A stretch of 64,000 nucleotides of DNA from contig NZ_JAQZAO010000005.1 of the NCBI RefSeq assembly GCF_028737315.1, forward strand, positions 1 through 64,000, in the 5' to 3' direction. A program made the position numbers and the translations under genes. The stretch comes from Actinomycetospora lemnae (lineage in GTDB: Bacteria; Actinomycetota; Actinomycetes; Mycobacteriales; Pseudonocardiaceae). This document shows positions 1-9,632 of the stretch, in pieces; the first letter of the stretch is position 1, and each line of letters opens with the position of its first letter. The notes beneath the pieces are model-generated. The model saw only the letters and a program-made list of their open reading frames with translations, made no database searches and was not told the origin of the DNA.

Positions 1-180
1 CACCCCTCGTGGTGACCGCCCGGCGCCGCCGTGCGTGTGCTGGGCGAGCCCGAACCGTGACCCGCGACGACGCCCCGCTGCACGGCGGGACCCGCCCGAC
101 AAGGCACAATGAGACGCCAGTGAAGCGCGACGACGGTGTGGAGTCCGGACCCCGGACGCGGACGATCGGGAGCGAAGTGC

Positions 181-1341
181 ATGCAGCTGCTCAGCCGCGG
201 TGACGCCGGCCCGCCGGTCGCCGAGGTCCGGGCAGCACTCGAGGAGATGGGCATCCTCGAGCCCACGGGCCCCGGTCCGGCCCTGTTCGACGACCAGCTC
301 GAGCAGGCCGTGCGCATCTTCCAGCAGCGTCGGGGCCTCATCACCGACGGCATCGTCGGCCCCGCCACGTACCGGGCCCTGCGGGACGCCCGCTGGGCGC
401 TGGGCGACCGCATGCTGCTGCTCAACACCCAGCAGCCGCTCACCGGCGACGACGTCTTCTCGCTGCAGGAGCGGCTCCTCGAGCTCGGGTACGACTCGGG
501 CCGCGCCGACGGCGTCTTCGGCCGCCAGACCGAGCAGGCACTGCGCAGCTTCCAGCGCGACTACGGCATGAGCCCCGACGGCATGTGCGGGCCCCGCACC
601 CTGCGCCACCTCGGCTACCTCGGCCGCAAGGTCACCGGTGGGCGCCCGGGCCTGCTGCGCGAGCAGGAGCGGCTGCACCGCGCCGGGCCGCGGCTCTCGG
701 GCAAGCGCATCGTCATCGACCCGGGCCACGGGGGTGCCGACCGCGGCGTCTCGGTGGGCACCGGGCCGGACCAGGTCACCGAGGCGGGTCTCGTGGGCGA
801 CATCGCCCGCCGCCTCGAGGGCCGCATGGCCGCCGCGGGCATGGAGGCGCTGCTCTCCCACGGTCCCGACGACTGCCCCACCGACGCCGAGCGGGCCGGC
901 TTCGCCAACTCCGCCGGCGCCGACGTCGTGCTCTCGCTGCACGTCGATGCGAACTCCAGCCCCGCCGCGAACGGCCTCGCCGCGTTCCACTTCGGCACGG
1001 GCACCGGCGCGACCTCGACGGTCGGTGAGGCCCTCGCCGGCTTCATCCACCGTGAGCTGCTGGCCCGCACCCGGATGCTCGACTGCGGCGTCCACCCGCG
1101 CCCGTGGGAGCTCCTGCGGCTCACCCGCATGCCCGCGGTCCGCGTGGAGATCGGCTACCTCACCAACGACCGCGACCGCGCCGCCCTGCTCGACCCGGGC
1201 TTCCGCGACGTCGTGGCCGAGGGAATCCTCGTCGCCGTCAAGCGGCTCTACCTGCTCGGGCAGGACGACAAGCCGACCGGCACGTTCACCTGGGCCGAGG
1301 TGCTCCAGCGCGAGAGCAACCGCCCGGCCGCCGCCCGCTAG
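181..1341 (+). CDS. cwlM: CwlM-like N-acetylmuramoyl-L-alanine amidase
   Basis: 386 aa. Two peptidoglycan-binding (PG_binding_1) repeats occupy roughly residues 5-70 and 80-150, followed by an Amidase_3 catalytic domain (about 175-365). The zinc-ligand positions are all visible: His in IDPGHGG, Glu in VTEAG, His in LSLHVD and Glu in VEIGYLTN, so the domain looks catalytically complete. The family cleaves the MurNAc-L-Ala bond; in mycobacteria CwlM acts chiefly as a PknB-phosphorylated activator of MurA, so a regulatory role is possible. ATG 181 is preferred because GGGAGCG lies just upstream and the conserved repeat begins at once; an in-frame ATG at 136 would add 15 low-complexity residues. 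No signal peptide is seen, as expected for CwlM. It converges on the acetyltransferase gene at 1366, the usual cwlM-GNAT-parB order. Confidence 0.9.
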   Translation: MQLLSRGDAGPPVAEVRAALEEMGILEPTGPGPALFDDQLEQAVRIFQQRRGLITDGIVGPATYRALRDARWALGDRMLLLNTQQPLTGDDVFSLQERLLELGYDSGRADGVFGRQTEQALRSFQRDYGMSPDGMCGPRTLRHLGYLGRKVTGGRPGLLREQERLHRAGPRLSGKRIVIDPGHGGADRGVSVGTGPDQVTEAGLVGDIARRLEGRMAAAGMEALLSHGPDDCPTDAERAGFANSAGADVVLSLHVDANSSPAANGLAAFHFGTGTGATSTVGEALAGFIHRELLARTRMLDCGVHPRPWELLRLTRMPAVRVEIGYLTNDRDRAALLDPGFRDVVAEGILVAVKRLYLLGQDDKPTGTFTWAEVLQRESNRPAAAR

Positions 1342-1365
1342 GACGACGGCCGGAGCCAGGCTCCC

Positions 1366-2043
1366 TCAGCCGCACCCCACGCGCGCCGGCGGCGCGGCGG
1401 CCGGGGCCGTCGAGATGGTCACCGAGCCCAGCAGCTGGGCGATGGCCGCCTCGACGTCCTCCTTCCAGTTGAAGCCGGTGCGCAGCTCGAAGCGCATGCG
1501 CGGCCAGCGCGGGTGCGGCGCGACCGTCTTGAAGCCCACCGCGCGCAGGAACGCCGCCGGCAGGACGCAGGTCGGCGTGTCGAGGTCGGTGCGGCCGTGG
1601 CCCTCGGCGCGCGGGCGCTCGGTGTCGTCCGCGAACGACTCCACGGCCTTGACGCCGCGGCGCGTGAGGTCACGGACCACGTCCTGCACGAGCAGGCGCC
1701 CGACGCCCTCGCCGGCGAAGTCGGGCAGCACGTGCAGCCCGCACAGCAGCACCGCGTCGGGAGACACGGGCGCGGTGGGGAACGCGGCGGCCCGCGGCAC
1801 GACCGTGGGCGGGGCGTAGAAGGCGAAGCCGGCGGGGACGCCGTCGACGTGGGCGATGCGCCCGCACGAGCCCCACTCGAGGAGCACCCCGGAGACCCAG
1901 GCCTCCTTCTCGAGCTCGACGGTGCCGAAGTCCTCCGCCTGGTCGCTCAGGTGCGGGGGGATCTCCCAGTAGACGCACCGACGGCACTGCTTCGGCAGCT
2001 CATCGATGTTGTCGAGGGTGATCCCGACACAGGTCCGCGACAC
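1366..2043 (-). CDS. GNAT family N-acetyltransferase
   Basis: 225 aa, GTG start. The acetyl-CoA-binding motif A is visible as LHVLPDFAGEGVGRLL around residues 105-120, followed by an alpha-helical stretch typical of GNAT proteins. The N-terminus has a CRRCVYWE segment with paired cysteines. A gene of this type commonly sits beside parB in mycobacteria and relatives, where its substrate is unknown. It lies downstream of parB on the same strand after a gap of about 200 bp, so it may be the tail of the rsmG-parA-parB transcription unit. The substrate cannot be inferred. Confidence 0.82.
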   Translation of the reverse strand: MSRTCVGITLDNIDELPKQCRRCVYWEIPPHLSDQAEDFGTVELEKEAWVSGVLLEWGSCGRIAHVDGVPAGFAFYAPPTVVPRAAAFPTAPVSPDAVLLCGLHVLPDFAGEGVGRLLVQDVVRDLTRRGVKAVESFADDTERPRAEGHGRTDLDTPTCVLPAAFLRAVGFKTVAPHPRWPRMRFELRTGFNWKEDVEAAIAQLLGSVTISTAPAAAPPARVGCG

Positions 2044-2249
2044 GCGTTCCGCCTTCCCCGACGATGGTCGAGCTCGTCCGCGCTGCGTTCCCGGATCGAT
2101 GCCCGCGAGGAGGATACGGGCACCGTCCCATGCCGTCTCCGCCGCGGGGTCCCCCAGGTGGACGAACCACCCCGGCGAACGCCGGAGTGCCCCCTGCGCT
2201 CTCCGTCGATCTCAGGGCGCTCCCAGATCGACGCTGAGGGCCCGGACGA

Positions 2250-3338
2250 TCACTCCTGGGGTGAGGGGCCCGGGGAGGGCGTCGAGTCCATCAGACGCGC
2301 GATGCGCTCCAGATCGTCCACCGAGCCGAACTCGACGACGATCCGGCCCTTGCGCTGGCCCAGCTCGACCTTCACGCGGGTGTCGAACGTGTCCGAGAGG
2401 CGCTCGGCGAGGTCCTGGAGCCCCGGCGCGTGCATCGGCCGGCGGGCCGGCGCGCGCTTGGCCGGCGGCTGCCCGCCACGGGCGAGCGTCACCGCCTCCT
2501 CGGCCGCGCGCACCGACAGGCCCTCGGCGACGATGCGGGCGGCCAGCTCCTCCTGGGCGCCCGGGTCGTCCAGACCGAGCAGCGCGCGGGCGTGCCCGGC
2601 CGAGAGGACGCCCGCGGCGACCCGGCGCTGCACCGCGACGGGCAGGCGGAGCAGGCGGATCGTGTTGGTGATCGCCGGGCGGCTGCGGCCGATGCGGTCG
2701 GCGAGCTGCTCGTGCGTCACGTCGAACTCGGTGAGGAGCTGCTGGTACGCGGCCGCCTCCTCCAGCGGGTTGAGCTGGACGCGGTGGATGTTCTCGAGCA
2801 GCGCGTCGCGCAGCAGGGTGTCGTCGGGCGTCTGCCGGACGATCGCCGGGATGTGCTCGAGGCCGACCTTCTGGGCCGCGCGCCAGCGCCGCTCGCCCAT
2901 GACGAGCTCGTGGGTGAGCGACGGCCCGCCGTCGGGGCCCGGCTCCGGGGTGGGCAGCTCGCGGACGACGATCGGCTGCAGCAGCCCGAACTCGCGGATG
3001 GAGTGCTCGAGCTCGGCGAGGGCCTCCTCGTCGAACACCGTCCGCGGCTGCTTCGGGTTCGGGCGGATCCCGTCGAGGCGCACCTCGCGGTACACCGCGC
3101 CGGCGACCTCGCCGGAGGCCTCGGGGGCGGTCGCCGTGCCGTTCGTCGTGGACGTCGTGGACGCCGTCTCGTCCGGGGCCTCCGGCGTGCGCCGGTTCCC
3201 GAACACCACGTCCGCGGCCTGGTTGCCGAGCCCGCGCCGCGACGGCACGGGCGCACCCTCGGTCTCCGGGGGACCGGTGGGGATGAGGGCCGCCAGCCCC
3301 CGTCCCAGTCCGCCGCGCCGTTCGGTCCGCTCGCTCAT
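2250..3338 (-). CDS. parB: Chromosome-partitioning protein ParB
   Basis: 362 aa. A disordered N-terminus (about 1-85) is followed by the ParB N-terminal CTP-binding domain: [12 protein letters not shown] with the [15 protein letters not shown] block, then [20 protein letters not shown]. Next come the HTH ([21 protein letters not shown]) and a C-terminal dimerisation domain. ParB loads at parS and slides on DNA as a CTP-dependent clamp, organising the origin for ParA and SMC. The start overlaps the parA stop by 4 bp, so translation is probably coupled. Two perfect parS palindromes lie upstream in the same block, which supports the assignment. Confidence 0.97.
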   Translation of the reverse strand: MSERTERRGGLGRGLAALIPTGPPETEGAPVPSRRGLGNQAADVVFGNRRTPEAPDETASTTSTTNGTATAPEASGEVAGAVYREVRLDGIRPNPKQPRTVFDEEALAELEHSIREFGLLQPIVVRELPTPEPGPDGGPSLTHELVMGERRWRAAQKVGLEHIPAIVRQTPDDTLLRDALLENIHRVQLNPLEEAAAYQQLLTEFDVTHEQLADRIGRSRPAITNTIRLLRLPVAVQRRVAAGVLSAGHARALLGLDDPGAQEELAARIVAEGLSVRAAEEAVTLARGGQPPAKRAPARRPMHAPGLQDLAERLSDTFDTRVKVELGQRKGRIVVEFGSVDDLERIARLMDSTPSPGPSPQE

Positions 3339-4384
3339 CGCACTCCCTCACCCTCGCGCTGGCGACGCACGACCGCGCGTGCCGCGAACTCCCGTGCCGC
3401 ATCGAGGTAGCTCATCGCTCCCCGCGAGCCCGGGTCGTAGGTGAGCACGGTCTGGCCGAAGCCGGGCGCCTCGGAGACCTTCACGCTGCGCGGGATGACG
3501 GTGCGCAGCACGACCTCGCCGAAGTGCGCCCGGACCTCGGAGGTCACCTGGTCGGCGAGCTTGGTGCGGCCGTCGTACATGGTCAGCAGGATCGTCGACA
3601 CGTGCAGCTCGGGGTTGAGGTGCGACTGCACGAGCGCGATGTTGTTGAGCAGCTGACTCAGGCCCTCGAGCGCGTAGTACTCGCACTGGATGGGGATGAG
3701 CACCTCGGGCGCCGCCACCATCGCGTTCAGCGTGAGCAGGCCCAGCGACGGCGGGCAGTCGATGACGACGTAGTCGACGTCGAGCCGGTCGAGCGCCTCG
3801 GGGGTGAGCGCGTTCTTGAGCCGCGACTCCCGGTTGAGCATCGAGACGAGCTCGATCTCGGAGCCGGCGAGGTCGATGGTGGCGGGCACGCACAGGAGGT
3901 CCGCGGAGCGCTCGCAGACGGCGGCCGCCTCGTCGATGGTCATCTCGCCGAGCAGGACCTCGTAGATCGACGGGGTCCCGCTGCGGTGGTCGACGCCGAG
4001 CGCGGTGCTGGCGTTGCCCTGCGGGTCGAGGTCGACGACGAGCACGCGGGCACCGTGCAGCGACAGGGCCGCCGCGAGGTTCACCGCGGTGGTCGTCTTG
4101 CCGACGCCGCCCTTCTGGTTGGCGACGGTGATGATGCGCCGCTCGGGGGGCCGGGGCAGCCGGTGGTCCTCGGGGTGCAGCACGCGCGCGGCGCGGGCGG
4201 CCTCCTCGGCGATCGGCGTCAGACCCTCGTCACCGTGGGGGTAGAGGACCTCGCCGGCGCCGAGCACGCCCGCCCCGACACTCGCCGCGGCGTCGCTGAC
4301 GGCCTCGCGCACCTTCTCGGCGGAGGGACGGTCGGCGGGTGTTCCACGTGGAACGGAGCGGCTAGGTGTCGGTCGGTCGGTCAC
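3335..4384 (-). CDS. parA: Chromosome-partitioning ATPase ParA
   Basis: 349 aa. A deviant Walker A (KGGVGKTT) with the signature lysine lies near residue 90, followed by [14 protein letters not shown] and the Walker B-like VIDCPPSLG, as in ParA/Soj ATPases. ParA binds DNA non-specifically as an ATP dimer and moves ParB-parS complexes toward the pole. The first ~80 residues are an actinobacterial extension. The GTG start at 4384 overlaps the end of rsmG by 23 bp. A shorter start inside the N-terminal extension cannot be excluded. The 5' coding part contains a perfect parS palindrome (codons 11-15), so ParB bound there could influence this operon. Confidence 0.96.
   Translation of the reverse strand: MTDRPTPSRSVPRGTPADRPSAEKVREAVSDAAASVGAGVLGAGEVLYPHGDEGLTPIAEEAARAARVLHPEDHRLPRPPERRIITVANQKGGVGKTTTAVNLAAALSLHGARVLVVDLDPQGNASTALGVDHRSGTPSIYEVLLGEMTIDEAAAVCERSADLLCVPATIDLAGSEIELVSMLNRESRLKNALTPEALDRLDVDYVVIDCPPSLGLLTLNAMVAAPEVLIPIQCEYYALEGLSQLLNNIALVQSHLNPELHVSTILLTMYDGRTKLADQVTSEVRAHFGEVVLRTVIPRSVKVSEAPGFGQTVLTYDPGSRGAMSYLDAAREFAARAVVRRQREGEGVR
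4341..4354. promoter_or_regulatory. parS site 1, inside parA
   Basis: Perfect 14-bp palindrome GTTCCACGTGGAAC, the actinobacterial form of parS, lying within the first codons of parA. ParB is expected to nucleate here. Confidence 0.93.
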
Positions 4385-5117
4385 GGGCTCGATCCTTCCT
4401 GCCGCGCGCGCGGCGTCCGGAACCGGGGGAGGGGCCGCGTCGCTCGCTCCGGCTTACCAGCACGACGGTGGTCGCGGCTTCTCCCACGCCGCAGTGCACG
4501 ACCCGTGGGTCGTCACCACCGGCCGCGCGGATCTCCTTGAGGTCTCGCTCGACCTCGCTCGCGGCGCTCGCGCCCTTCATCGCGGCCAGGATCCCACCCG
4601 GCCGCACGAGGGGGAGCGTCCAGGTCGCGAGTCGCCCGATCGGCGCCACGGCGCGGGCCGTGACGACGTCGCTCTCCCCGCACCGACGGCGTGCCTCACG
4701 CTCCTCGGCGCGCCCCCGCACGACGGTGACGGTCAGCCCGAGCTCGTCGACGACCCGCTCGAGCCACGCCACGCGCCGCGCCATCGGCTCGAGCAGCGTG
4801 ATCGTGAGATCGGGGCGGGCGAGGGCGAGCGGGACGCCGGGCAGGCCGGCACCCGACCCGACGTCGACCACCGAGGCGTCGGTCGGCAGGACCTCGCCGA
4901 CCGCCGCGCTGTTGAGGACGTGGCGCTCCCAGAGCCGGGGGAGCTCGCGCGGACCGATCACGCCCTGCTCCTGGCCGGGGCCCGCGAGCAGGGCGACGTA
5001 GCGCTCGGCGGCCGCGAGACGGTCACCGAACACCGATGCGGCCGCGTCCGGCGTCGCCGGGATCGTCGGCGCCTCGACGGGGCCACCGCCGTCGGCGGCC
5101 CCGTGGGTCGTGCTCAC
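4362..5117 (-). CDS. rsmG: 16S rRNA (guanine-N7) methyltransferase RsmG
   Basis: 251 aa. The SAM-binding motif VVDVGSGAGLPGVPLAL lies near residue 70, preceded by the family block LWERHVLNSAAV and followed by ITLLEPMARRVAWLERV, all typical of RsmG (GidB). It methylates N7 of the guanosine corresponding to E. coli G527; loss gives low-level streptomycin resistance. The C-terminal ~30 residues are basic and disordered. The GTG start lies 6 bp from a parS palindrome, which overlaps the expected ribosome-binding region, so ParB occupancy might affect expression (inference). The gene overlaps parA by 23 bp. Confidence 0.95.
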   Translation of the reverse strand: MSTTHGAADGGGPVEAPTIPATPDAAASVFGDRLAAAERYVALLAGPGQEQGVIGPRELPRLWERHVLNSAAVGEVLPTDASVVDVGSGAGLPGVPLALARPDLTITLLEPMARRVAWLERVVDELGLTVTVVRGRAEEREARRRCGESDVVTARAVAPIGRLATWTLPLVRPGGILAAMKGASAASEVERDLKEIRAAGGDDPRVVHCGVGEAATTVVLVSRSERRGPSPGSGRRARGRKDRARDRPTDT

Positions 5118-5123
5118 CGCCGT

Positions 5124-5137
5124 GTTCCACGTGGAAC
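5124..5137. promoter_or_regulatory. parS site 2, upstream of rsmG
   Basis: Second perfect GTTCCACGTGGAAC palindrome, immediately 5' of the rsmG start, about 780 bp from site 1. Paired sites in the parAB-rsmG block are typical of actinobacteria. Confidence 0.94.
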
Positions 5138-5208
5138 GTCGGCCCGCGACCCGGTGCGCGCGCCGCGGGACAGGAGGCCGGGACCGGCCGGGCCCGTCGT
5201 CACCGGTC

Positions 5209-5799
5209 TCAGCCCGCCGGGTGGACCACGACGCGGCGGCGGGGCTCCTCGCCCTCGCTCTCGCTGCGCACCCCGCCGACCGCGGCGACCGCGTCGTGCA
5301 CGATCTTGCGCTCGAACGGGGTCATCGGGCGCAGCCGCTGCGCGCGGTTGGTGTCCTTGGCCTCCTGGGCGGCGGTGCGCCCGAGGTCGGTGAGCTCGGA
5401 GCGACGCTGCGAGCGCCAGCCGGCGATGTCGAGCATGAGGCGGTTGCGGGCGCCGGTCGACTGCTGGACCGCGAGACGCGTGAGCTCCTGGAGCGCCTCG
5501 AGGACGTCGCCGCGGGCGCCGACGAGCTTCTCGAGGTCCTTGCCCCCGTCCACGCTGACCACCGCGCGGCCGGCCTCGACGTCGAGGTCGATGTCCCCGT
5601 CGAAGTCGAGGATGTCGAGCAGGCGCTCGAGGTAGTCGCCCGCGATGTCGCCCTCGCGGACGAGCTGGTCCTCCGAACTGCGCTCGGCCCGCGACGCGTC
5701 CTCCGCGGGCCCGTCCGTCCCGGCCGCCCGGTCCTGCTCCGGGTCGTGCTCCTGGTCCTGCTCCCGGTCCTGCTCCTGCGACGCCACCGTCTCCGACAC
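5209..5799 (-). CDS. khpB: KhpB/Jag-family RNA-binding protein (KH-R3H)
   Basis: 196 aa from the GTG at 5799, which follows a strong GGAAGGAGA ribosome-binding site. The upstream in-frame extension to 5955 is Pro/Arg-rich and unlikely to be translated. An acidic Gln/Glu/Asp-rich N-terminus (1-45) precedes a Jag-type KH domain (LVGARGDVLEALQELTRLAV) and a C-terminal R3H domain (PMTPFERKIVHDAVA). KhpB (Jag/EloR, SpoIIIJ-associated) binds RNA, usually with KhpA, and is genetically linked to yidC. Here it lies directly downstream of yidC, the conserved order. No stop-start overlap exists with yidC. Confidence 0.92.
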   Translation of the reverse strand: MSETVASQEQDREQDQEHDPEQDRAAGTDGPAEDASRAERSSEDQLVREGDIAGDYLERLLDILDFDGDIDLDVEAGRAVVSVDGGKDLEKLVGARGDVLEALQELTRLAVQQSTGARNRLMLDIAGWRSQRRSELTDLGRTAAQEAKDTNRAQRLRPMTPFERKIVHDAVAAVGGVRSESEGEEPRRRVVVHPAG

Positions 5800-5966
5800 G
5801 CCGTCTCCTTCCGCCGGGCCCCGGAGGGCCGTCTGGCACGCGCTGCGCCGCTCCACGCGCGCGTGCGGGTCCGTGTCCGGCTCGCGCGGCCCGGAGGGCG
5901 TGCGCGGTGGCCGGGGTCCGTGACGGCGGGGGACGGCCAGGCCGTCCGCACCCACCGCCCGCGGGA

Positions 5967-7262
5967 CTACTTCTTCTTCTTGCCGCGCTTGCCCTGGCCC
6001 GAGGACGCCAGCTGGCCGCCCTTGCCGCCGGCCTTGCCCGGGCCGCCCGCGGAACCGTTGGCGCCGTTGCCCCCGGACGCCCCGGACCCGTTGCCGGACC
6101 CGTTCGCGCCGCCCCGGGCGACCTTGCCCGGCGTCGCGCTGCCGGACCCTTGCCGGGCGCCGCCGCCGTTGCGGGCCGGCCCGACCTTGCCCGGCGCGCG
6201 CCGGCCCGAGCCCTTGCCGGCCTTGCCCCCGCCCGCGGCCTTCGCCCCGGCCGCCGTCGAGCCCGCGGCCGGCTGCGCGTCCGGGACGTCGTCGGCGGCG
6301 GTCTCCGGACCGTCCTCGACGGTCACCTCGTCGGGGGTCTCCTCGGCGGTGGTCCCGGCGGGACGCTGGCGCTGCGGCTTCTGACCCACCTGGGGCTTCT
6401 GGCCCACCTGCGGCTTCTGGCCGACCTTCGGGGCCAGCGCGTCACGCTGCTCGCGCGCCTGCTGGCGCAGCTCCTCCTCCTCGCGGGCGATCTTGCGGTA
6501 GATGAGGAACTGCTGGGCGAGCGTCCAGGTGTTCTGGCTCAGGAAGTAGATGAGGATCGCGACCGGGAAGAAGGCACCGAACACGAGCAGACCGGCCGGG
6601 AACAGCCACATCGTGATCTTGCCCATGATCGCGGCCTGCGGGTTCGCGGCCGCCGCCGGGCTCTGGTGCTGCTGCGAGACGCGCGCGGTGAAGTGTGTGG
6701 CCACCGCCGCGAGGATCATCAGCGGGAGCGCGACCGGCAGGACGTGGGCCTGGAACTCGCCGAAGTTGAAGCTGAAGGTGCCCAGCGACTGCATCCCGCC
6801 GGCGATGGCCTCGTTCAGCCGGACGCCGAAGATGTCGGCGTTGGTGAACGACTCGATGTCGGCCCGGTCGAAGACGTAGTTGTAGGGGTAGTTCGGCTGG
6901 AAGCCCCGCAGCACGTGGAACAGACCGATGAACACCGGCAGCTGCACCAGCAGCGGCAGGCAGCCCCCGAGTGGGTTGACCCCGTGCTCGCGCTGGAGCT
7001 TCTGCATCTCCTCGGCGAGCTTCTGCCGGTCGTTCTTGTACTTCTCCTGCAGCTTCTTGATCTGCGGCTGGAACTCCTGCATCTTCCGCATCGAGCGGAC
7101 CTGGCTGATGAACGGCTTGATGAGCAGGGCCCGGAGCGTGAAGACGAGGAAGATCACCGAGAGCGCCCAGCCGAGGCCGCTCGCGGGCCCGAGGACGAAG
7201 CCGAACACCTCGTGCCAGAACCACATGATGGCCGACACGGGGTAGTAGATGAAGTTCAGCAC
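5967..7262 (-). CDS. yidC: Membrane protein insertase YidC
   Basis: 431 aa. The GTG at 7262 is chosen because GAGGAGCG lies upstream and the protein then opens with the expected [15 protein letters not shown] segment. The conserved arginine of the hydrophilic groove is in [11 protein letters not shown], followed by the basic cytoplasmic coiled-coil region ([19 protein letters not shown]) and further membrane segments to about residue 275. YidC inserts membrane proteins alone or with SecYEG. The C-terminal ~150 residues are a long low-complexity tail with three VGQKPQ repeats, then Gly/Ala/Lys-rich sequence ending in a lysine run. Such ribosome-contacting tails occur in Gram-positive YidC, but this one is long. 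It overlaps yidD by 7 bp. Confidence 0.95.
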   Translation of the reverse strand: MLNFIYYPVSAIMWFWHEVFGFVLGPASGLGWALSVIFLVFTLRALLIKPFISQVRSMRKMQEFQPQIKKLQEKYKNDRQKLAEEMQKLQREHGVNPLGGCLPLLVQLPVFIGLFHVLRGFQPNYPYNYVFDRADIESFTNADIFGVRLNEAIAGGMQSLGTFSFNFGEFQAHVLPVALPLMILAAVATHFTARVSQQHQSPAAAANPQAAIMGKITMWLFPAGLLVFGAFFPVAILIYFLSQNTWTLAQQFLIYRKIAREEEELRQQAREQRDALAPKVGQKPQVGQKPQVGQKPQRQRPAGTTAEETPDEVTVEDGPETAADDVPDAQPAAGSTAAGAKAAGGGKAGKGSGRRAPGKVGPARNGGGARQGSGSATPGKVARGGANGSGNGSGASGGNGANGSAGGPGKAGGKGGQLASSGQGKRGKKKK

Positions 7263-7645
7263 GACTCTCGCTCCTCGTGGTGGGGGGTCTCGGCCCCCGT
7301 GTCGGCGGCGCGGCGGGGCCACCCGCACCGCGTCCGGTGCCCGCGGGGCGGCACCGGGTCCAGGCCTCCAGGGTGCCAGGGGGCGCACTTGGCCACCCTG
7401 ACCAGGGTCAACCCCGTGCCGATCACGACCCCGTGCGTCCGCAGCGCGCCGATCGCGTAGGCGCTGCAGGTGGGGTGGAAGCGGCACGACGGCGGGAACA
7501 GCGGCGAGATCCAGCGCTGGTAGACGCGGAGCACGGCGACGAGCGCCCGCACGACGAGCGAGGGCCGGCGCCCGGCGCTCGGCTCGCGGGCATCACCGGC
7601 GGGCGGATCCGCCGGCGTGCCGTGCACCGGTGCCCGGTCCTCCAC
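7256..7645 (-). CDS. yidD: Membrane protein insertion efficiency factor YidD
   Basis: 129 aa. The family core [29 protein letters not shown] with its conserved cysteines occupies about residues 40-70, followed by HPGGLDPVP. YidD is a small membrane-associated protein that helps YidC-dependent insertion. The GTG at 7645 is chosen for the GAGGAGG upstream; it gives a ~30-residue Pro-rich N-terminal extension, and a GTG nearer the core (VRALVAV) is an alternative. Its 3' end overlaps yidC. Unusually, rnpA does not precede it directly: a methyltransferase gene on the other strand intervenes. Confidence 0.9.
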   Translation of the reverse strand: MEDRAPVHGTPADPPAGDAREPSAGRRPSLVVRALVAVLRVYQRWISPLFPPSCRFHPTCSAYAIGALRTHGVVIGTGLTLVRVAKCAPWHPGGLDPVPPRGHRTRCGWPRRAADTGAETPHHEERESC

Positions 7646-7813
7646 CGATGCCGTCCTCCTCGTCGCGACCACGGTCGCGCGCCGTGGGGATGCCGGGAGC
7701 ACGTCACGCGCCGCTCCCGGTCGTGGGTTCCATGGTGCCCGTCCGCGCGACGGGAAGCGACCGCCCGCGGGGCTCCGGCGGTCGCCGGCCGACACCGTGG
7801 GAGCATCCGCGGC

Positions 7814-8626
7814 GTGTCGATCGTCGGAGGGCGGGCCACCGAAGGACGCAGTGGCCGGGCGGACGGACCGTCGCCCGGTGCGGCCACGGCGACCCGCGGG
7901 ACGCGCCGCTCGCGCGCGGTCCACCGGGTCCTCGCGGCGGCCGCGCGCCGGGGCGCCGTGGTCGAGAAGGAGATCCTCGGCCTCGCGGACCTCGTGGGGC
8001 CGGGCGACGTCTGCCTCGACGTCGGCGCCGAGTTCGGCCTCTACACCCACGTCCTCGCCGACCTCGTCGGGCCGAGCGGCGCGGTCCACGCCTTCGAGCC
8101 CCAGCGCGGCGCCCACCGGGCACTCCGGCTCGGCGTCCGTGCCGCAGGGCTGTCGTGGGTGCACCTGCACCGGATCGCGCTCGGCGCCGTCCCCGGCACC
8201 GCGGAGCTCTCCGTCCCCCGCCGGCGGGGCCTGCCGGTGCACGGCCGCGCGTACGTGACGGCGGGGGCGTGCGACGACGGACCGAACCGGGAGTTCGCGC
8301 GGCGGCGTCTCGAGTCCGTCGCGGTCGAGACCCTCGACTCGGCCGTCGCCGACCTCGTCGCGGGCCGGGTCGCGCTGGTCAAGGCCGACGTGGAGGGTGC
8401 GGAGGGCGCGCTGCTCGACGGTGGCGCCGCGACGCTCGCGGATCACCGCCCGCACCTGCTGCTCGAGATCGAGGACCGGCACACGCGCAAGTACGGGGTC
8501 GGCGCGGACGCGCTGTTCGCGCGGCTCACCGGCGAGCTGGGGTACCGGGCCCACACCTGGTCGGCGGGCTGGCGGTCCGTCACGGGGATCGTCGACACCG
8601 AGCGCAACTACCTGTTCAGTCCGTGA
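7814..8626 (+). CDS. FkbM-family SAM-dependent methyltransferase
   Basis: 270 aa from GTG 7814. Motif I is [11 protein letters not shown] (canonical GAN-G is GAEFG here), and the FkbM block [16 protein letters not shown] is clear near residues 190-205. FkbM-type enzymes O-methylate hydroxyl groups of polyketides, sugars or lipids; the substrate here is unknown. The gene sits on the opposite strand between yidD and rnpA, normally adjacent, and its last 11 bp overlap the end of rnpA. This suggests insertion into a conserved core block. The start is uncertain because the first ~40 residues are low-complexity. Confidence 0.82.
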   Translation: MSIVGGRATEGRSGRADGPSPGAATATRGTRRSRAVHRVLAAAARRGAVVEKEILGLADLVGPGDVCLDVGAEFGLYTHVLADLVGPSGAVHAFEPQRGAHRALRLGVRAAGLSWVHLHRIALGAVPGTAELSVPRRRGLPVHGRAYVTAGACDDGPNREFARRRLESVAVETLDSAVADLVAGRVALVKADVEGAEGALLDGGAATLADHRPHLLLEIEDRHTRKYGVGADALFARLTGELGYRAHTWSAGWRSVTGIVDTERNYLFSP

Positions 8627-8972
8627 GCCGCAGGCGGGCGAGGGCGGCGTCGAGGTCCTCGCCCAGCTCGGCCGAGGTCGCGTCGGCGGCGGCCGGCTGC
8701 GCGCGGATCACCAGGTCGGTCCCGGCCGGCAGCGCCTCGAGGCGCGGGCGCAGCAGGTGGCGCAGCCGCCGGCTGACGCGGTGACGGACGACGGCCGGAC
8801 CCACGCCGCGACCGACGACCAGCCCCGCGCGGGCCGGGCGGTCGGGCGTCGGCGGGACGTCCGCGGGCGGCAGCGCGTGCACGACGAGGCGGCGGCGCCC
8901 GGCTCGCCGACCGCGGCGCAGCACGAGGCGGAAGTCCTGGGGCCGGGTGATCCGGAGGGGGCGCGGGAGCAC
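8616..8972 (-). CDS. rnpA: Ribonuclease P protein component
   Basis: 118 aa. [14 protein letters not shown] at the N-terminus and the RNR-type basic helix [15 protein letters not shown] are diagnostic. RnpA is the protein cofactor of RNase P in tRNA 5' maturation. The GTG at 8972 fits the family start and length; an in-frame GTG at 9005 would add 11 residues. No strong Shine-Dalgarno is seen, so translation may depend on rpmH transcription just upstream. The 3' end overlaps the convergent methyltransferase gene. Confidence 0.93.
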   Translation of the reverse strand: MLPRPLRITRPQDFRLVLRRGRRAGRRRLVVHALPPADVPPTPDRPARAGLVVGRGVGPAVVRHRVSRRLRHLLRPRLEALPAGTDLVIRAQPAAADATSAELGEDLDAALARLRLTD

Positions 8973-9081
8973 GGAGAGGCGGCGCGCGAGGGGGGACCCG
9001 GACACACGACGACGGGACCGCGTCCACGTCAGGGAGCGGTCCCGTCGAGGGGTCGTGCCGGCGGGTCGGACCCGCGCGCGA

Positions 9082-9225
9082 TCAGGCGCTGAGGGTCTCG
9101 CGGCCCTTGCGACGACGCGCGGCGAGCACCGCACGGCCGGCGCGCGTCCGCATGCGCAGCCGGAAGCCGTGGGTCTTCGACCGCCGACGGTTGTTCGGCT
9201 GGAACGTGCGCTTGCCCTTGGCCAC
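9082..9225 (-). CDS. rpmH: 50S ribosomal protein L34
   Basis: 47 aa, the usual L34 length. [19 protein letters not shown] and the Arg/Lys-rich remainder match L34 throughout. The GTG start follows CAGGAGAACC. It is divergent from dnaA across the 407-bp region 9226-9632 and leads into rnpA, the conserved rpmH-rnpA order. Confidence 0.98.
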   Translation of the reverse strand: MAKGKRTFQPNNRRRSKTHGFRLRMRTRAGRAVLAARRRKGRETLSA

Positions 9226-9632
9226 TTTCGGGTTCTCCTGCTCCAACGCGTCGCGTGAGGACGACGCCACGGTCAGTCACGGATCGGATCCGGCCACCCG
9301 CACGGCAGCGGCTCCGCTTCGCGACCAGGGTAGCCGGTACGGCGACCGCGGTGCGCACCCCGGGTCGCCACCGCCGTCCGGGGGAGGTTGTGGGGGTCGC
9401 GGGCGGCTTGTTAGCGTCCACCACTCGCCGAGGGTGCGACCTCGGCCCGGGGCCGATCACCGAACGGCTCCAGCGGGGGGTGGAGGACCCGGGCGTCGGG
9501 GGGCGTCCGTCGCACCCACTCGCCACCCTCAGCGCGCCGTCGTGCACAGTTGTGGACAGGGCTGTGGACACGTGTGCCCATCGACGGGTCGGCGGTACCC
9601 ACGACGGTGTCAGGGGACGGAGGGGGTGCGCG
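9226..9632. promoter_or_regulatory. rpmH-dnaA divergent promoter region with DnaA boxes
   Basis: This 407-bp gap must contain the promoters of rpmH and dnaA. Two DnaA-box-like 9-mers in tandem are visible, TGTGGACAG (9551-9559) and TGTGGACAC (9563-9571), each one mismatch from TGTGGACAA. They probably allow DnaA autoregulation. No convincing -35/-10 pair was picked out by eye. Confidence 0.6.

Noticed and set aside
136-180. Upstream in-frame start of cwlM at 136
   Set aside because: No ribosome-binding site and added residues are not conserved-looking.
1352-1364. GGAGCC/GGCTCC as a cwlM terminator
   Set aside because: The usable stem is only about 4 bp with no T-run.
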